The notes under the pieces: model-generated
Databases searched by the model: none
Told to the model about the DNA's origin: nothing
Seen by the model: the letters and a program-made list of their open reading frames with translations, nothing else
Part shown: one piece after another, positions 61,441 through 64,000 of the stretch
How the letters are laid out: every line of letters begins with the position of its first letter
How positions within the stretch are numbered: position 1 is the first letter of the stretch
Program-made: the position numbers and the translations under genes
Origin: Nelumbo lutea
Taxonomy: Eukaryota; Streptophyta; Magnoliopsida; Proteales; Nelumbonaceae
DNA length: 64,000 bases
Reading direction: 5' to 3'
Assembly (NCBI GenBank): GCA_022828595.1
Contig: JAKGHH010000002.1
Coordinates: 73,628,383-73,692,382 of the forward strand

Positions 61441-62540
61441 ACACCACTTCATGTTTCAACTCCTTTGCCTACTTCAGTGTTTGACCCACCCATTCCACTT
61501 ACCTTGTCTACTCCATGACATCTTGCTTCTTATTTTTTTTACACAACTACGACAACACAGAGAGGTTGATTCCACAATAGAGGAACCTATGCCACTTCCC
61601 ATTAGTGAGTTCAAATGTAAGCCCACTTGCCTTTCCTTTAAAATGATATGGTGCTTCTCAAGGCATGTACTTGAACTGCATCGATCTCCCCCTCTTGAAA
61701 AGAACTCATCCTTGAGTTTTAATAACTTCAAAAGAATAATTCACCACTATGCTTCCACTACATTTTTCTATTACTAATCCTTTGGTAGGCAATTGGTGAT
61801 GTCAACCTCTAATATTGATTGAAATTCCTTCATCATGTCTCCTAGCTATTGAGACATGTTTCTTGTATTTCAAATAACTCAATTCTTCATTTAACAACCA
61901 TTTTAAACTTTGAGAAAATGGCTGCCAATAGGATCTTTGTACACTTGCATGGAGAATATGTAATCAAACTCTTTTATTTGACAAATATTGTCTCCATCAC
62001 TTTGAAGTTGAGCACAAATAATAGAAGATTCTTCATAAGTAATAGACTCTTGATCAACCTTTGGAAGGCTATCCCAATCATCATTATCACTTCTCCTAAG
62101 TGATAGATTCTTCATCAAATTTTGGAGGGCTATCCCAATCAATATTATCTCCACCACTTTGGAATTGATCATGAACAACAACAAACTTCTCATAAGTGAT
62201 AGATTCTTCATCATGAACCTATGATGTTGGAAATCCACTAACCAAAATAGTTGTTGAAAGCCCATTAGTGAGTTCAAAGGTAGGTCCACTTGCCTTTCCT
62301 TTAAAATGATATGGTGCTTCCCAGGGCATGAACTTGAACTACATCATACTACCACCCCTCTTCCTAACACCATTGTAGGTGACCTAGACCTTCCTATTGT
62401 ACTCCAAAAGTGAAAGAGAAAAATGCACAACTCATTGTATCTTACGCCATATTTCTTGTAGTGGGTCATCTCCTTCCTACTAAGCCTTCCTTTCTTCTCT
62501 TATCTCTGTGTCTATACCAAACCTGAGTACAAAACAACTA
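61441..62540 (-). other. Segment with diverged internal repeats, origin unclear
   Basis: Lies between integrase and RT of copia M. On the minus strand the unit DWDSPPKFDEESIT occurs near 62130-62090 and again as DWDSLPKVDQESITYEESS near 62080-62020, encoded by diverged repeats of about 130 bases. A separate direct repeat of about 60 bases (cttgcctttcctttaaaatg with atatggtgcttc) occurs at 61627 and 62289. This could be a gag-pol spacer of another LTR element on the minus strand. I do not recognise a domain. Confidence 0.45.
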
Positions 62541-63330
62541 TGTAGGAGGAATTGGAAACCTTGATTAAAAATCAAACATGAAAAATCTTGGATCTACCTG
62601 ATGAGGAGACAATTGGTTGTAGATGGATTTATACTATGAAATGCAAGACTAATGGAAGCATAAAATAGTATAAGGCAAGGCTGGTAGCAAAAGGGTACAT
62701 TCAAACTTATGGGGTAGAGTACTTGGAGAATTTTACACTACAAGGCAAGATGAGTTTAGTTTGGATCCTTTTATCTCTAGAAGCTACTTACTCTTGGCCC
62801 CTCTTCCAACATGATGTGAAGAATGTTTTTCTTAATGGATATTTGTAGAAGGAGGTGTACATGGACCTTTCAGCTAGTTTTTATAGTGGTGTGACTAAAG
62901 GAAAGGTATGTAGATTGAAAAAGTCCTTTATATGGTTTGAAACAATCATCCAGAGCTTGGTTTGATAGGTTTAGGAGTGCATTGATTGTGTTTATTTGTA
63001 CTCAAACTCAGTATGATTATACTTTATTTGTGAAGAGAAGGGATCATTGGTATCAGTGTTGATAGTGTACGTGGATGATATTGTAGTCATGGGAAATGAA
63101 CTGAGTGAGATTGATGCATTCAAGAAAGACTTACATGTGAGTTTGAGATTAAGGATCTTAGGAATCTAAAGTATTTTCTGGGCATTAATGTGGAAAGGTT
63201 CAAACATAAGGATCTTCATTTCCAAGTATATGTTGGACCTACTACAAAAGACAAGAAAACTTAGGGTTAAACCAATTGATAACTTGATACACCCATTGAC
63301 CAGAATCACAAAACTAATGCTTTTGATTGT
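62541..63330 (+). pseudogene. Copia M reverse transcriptase
   Basis: Plus strand, broken frames: [91 protein letters not shown] and CRLKKS, then the polymerase box LIVYVDDIVVMGNELSEID near 63058-63110 (YVDD intact). The connection (TRKLRVKPIDNL) follows. At least three frameshifts and stops. Confidence 0.85.
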
Positions 63331-63734
63331 GAGTTAGTAAAGGATGTTGTGAGGTATCAAGGATTGATAGTTAATGTGGTGAGTCAATACATGCATGCCC
63401 CATGAGTTCAACGCCAAGAAGCCATTGATAGGATTCTTACATATCTGAAAGGACATCCAGGTAGAGGGATATTGTTTGTTGACCATGGACATTTGAAACC
63501 GGAAGCTTACATAGATGTGGGTAGGGTGCCTAGATGATAGGAGATCTACATTGAGTATGCACCCTTGTTGGAGGTAATCTAATTTCATGCAAGAGTAAGA
63601 AGCAATTAGTTGTGGCCAGGTCAAGTGTTGAAGCTGAACATGGAGTTATGTCACATGGTGTTTTAGAGCTTCTCTAGGTTCGGTCCGTATTACGAGAGAC
63701 TGAAGTTGATGTAGAAGAATTGTACTATGATAAT
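63331..63734 (+). pseudogene. Copia M RNase H, interrupted
   Basis: VVSQYMHAP near 63380, RQEAIDRILTYLKGHPGRGI, LFVDHGHLKPEAYIDVG, then by frameshift KKQLVVARSSVEAEHGVMSH near 63598-63660 and ELYYDN near 63715-63734. At 63735 the LTR of copia N begins, so the NIAxNP and C-terminal blocks are missing. Confidence 0.82.
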
Positions 63735-63919
63735 TGTTTACAATTGTTTTGTGTACTCAGGTTTAGTACCACAAGGGTACTGTTGTAATTTCTCTCTTGT
63801 TTATATTGTACGACTGGGCCAGTATAAATAATAACTCTTACACTCGCCCCTGTATTCTGGAGGGTTTTTCAGTCCACTCGACTCTACTCTCTTCTCTCTT
63901 CTCTTGCTCTTGCTCAACA
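63735..63919 (+). repeat. 5' LTR of copia N (185 bp)
   Basis: TGTTTACAATTG to CTTGCTCAACA, followed directly by a primer-binding site. It interrupts copia M's RNase H after ATGATAAT, so the 5-base flank is ataat (63730-63734). The end is CT-rich (ctctactctcttctctcttc). The rest of the element lies beyond the window. Confidence 0.82.
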
Positions 63920-63931
63920 TGATATCAGAGC
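63920..63931 (+). other. Primer-binding site, copia N
   Basis: TGATATCAGAGC, one base from the usual TGGTATCAGAGC. The 69 bases after it are leader, running off the window. Confidence 0.82.
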
Positions 63932-64000
63932 AAGTTGTCCAAGCCTGAAGGGTGGTGTCAAGCAAACCTGTTGTTCAATGTCATGCAGATGGTCTCTCCA

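Larger units (their letters stand above)
59867..63734 (+). mobile_element. Copia M, 5' LTR to RNase H, cut by copia N
   Basis: Plus-strand copia: 5' LTR, primer-binding site, gag start, integrase, RT and RNase H, all broken. Protease and the rest of gag are deleted. A foreign repeat-bearing segment sits between integrase and RT (about 61440-62540). RNase H is interrupted after its CYDN-type motif at 63734 by the 5' LTR of copia N. The 3' LTR is outside the window or lost. Confidence 0.84.

Noticed and set aside
1..64000. Bacterial-style features (operons, ribosome binding sites, attachment sites, integrons, prophage)
   Set aside because: All recognisable content is plant nuclear mobile DNA; nothing supports a prokaryotic or organelle source.

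Overview
The window looks like intergenic or intronic DNA of a flowering plant. It is packed with Ty1/copia LTR retrotransposons, degenerate L1-type and RTE-type LINEs, fragments of Ty3/gypsy elements, one hAT DNA transposon, small PIF/Harbinger-like and hAT-like MITEs, and a tRNA-derived SINE duplicated in tandem. The plant assignment rests on copia primer-binding sites of the TGGTATCAGAGC type (initiator Met tRNA), LINEs with a plant-type ORF1, an RVT zinc-binding domain and an RNase H tail, hAT ends rich in GGGCC, and a terminal exon with a plant-specific BRX-like motif. The species cannot be named from the sequence alone.

Layout. 1-1710 is the 5' half of a minus-strand copia element (A). 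1711-5335 is a patchwork: plus-strand copia RT/RNase H remnant, LINE fragment, MITE and gypsy gag. 5336-25575 is a nested stack. A minus-strand copia (C) survives as three separated pieces: its 3' end (5336-5884), its RT (11036-11998) and its pre-RT linker (25296-25575). Copia B (5885-11035) sits inside C's RNase H, and LINE F (11999-25295) sits at C's RT start. LINE F is itself split by copia D (plus strand, 13186-16777, 5' end lost) and by a nearly complete copia E (16939-22463, both LTRs). 25576-29800 holds LINE, copia and RTE remnants. 29800-36540 is sparse, with two weak candidate exons (29961-30063 and 34202-34360), a LINE tail, a copia 3' half and a MITE. 36540-40225 is a plus-strand L1-type LINE. 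40743-44166 is a full-span but broken hAT transposon. 44368-49500 contains MITEs, the SINE pair, a LINE remnant and the BRX-like terminal exon (47910-48066). 50870-54815 holds a LINE ORF1, gypsy pol and RTE remnants. 54840-59850 is a B-family copia carrying two MITEs, one with a perfect 8-bp target duplication. 59867-63734 is a plus-strand copia (M), cut by the 5' LTR of another copia (N) that runs off the window.

How the parts relate. No cellular pathway, operon or CRISPR array is present. The order of insertions can be read from which element interrupts which. Almost every retroelement gene is dead. Many lesions are C-to-T or G-to-A changes that hit catalytic residues or create stops, as expected for methylated, silenced DNA. 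The best host-gene evidence is the BRX-like exon; everything else is mobile DNA or sequence in which I see nothing.
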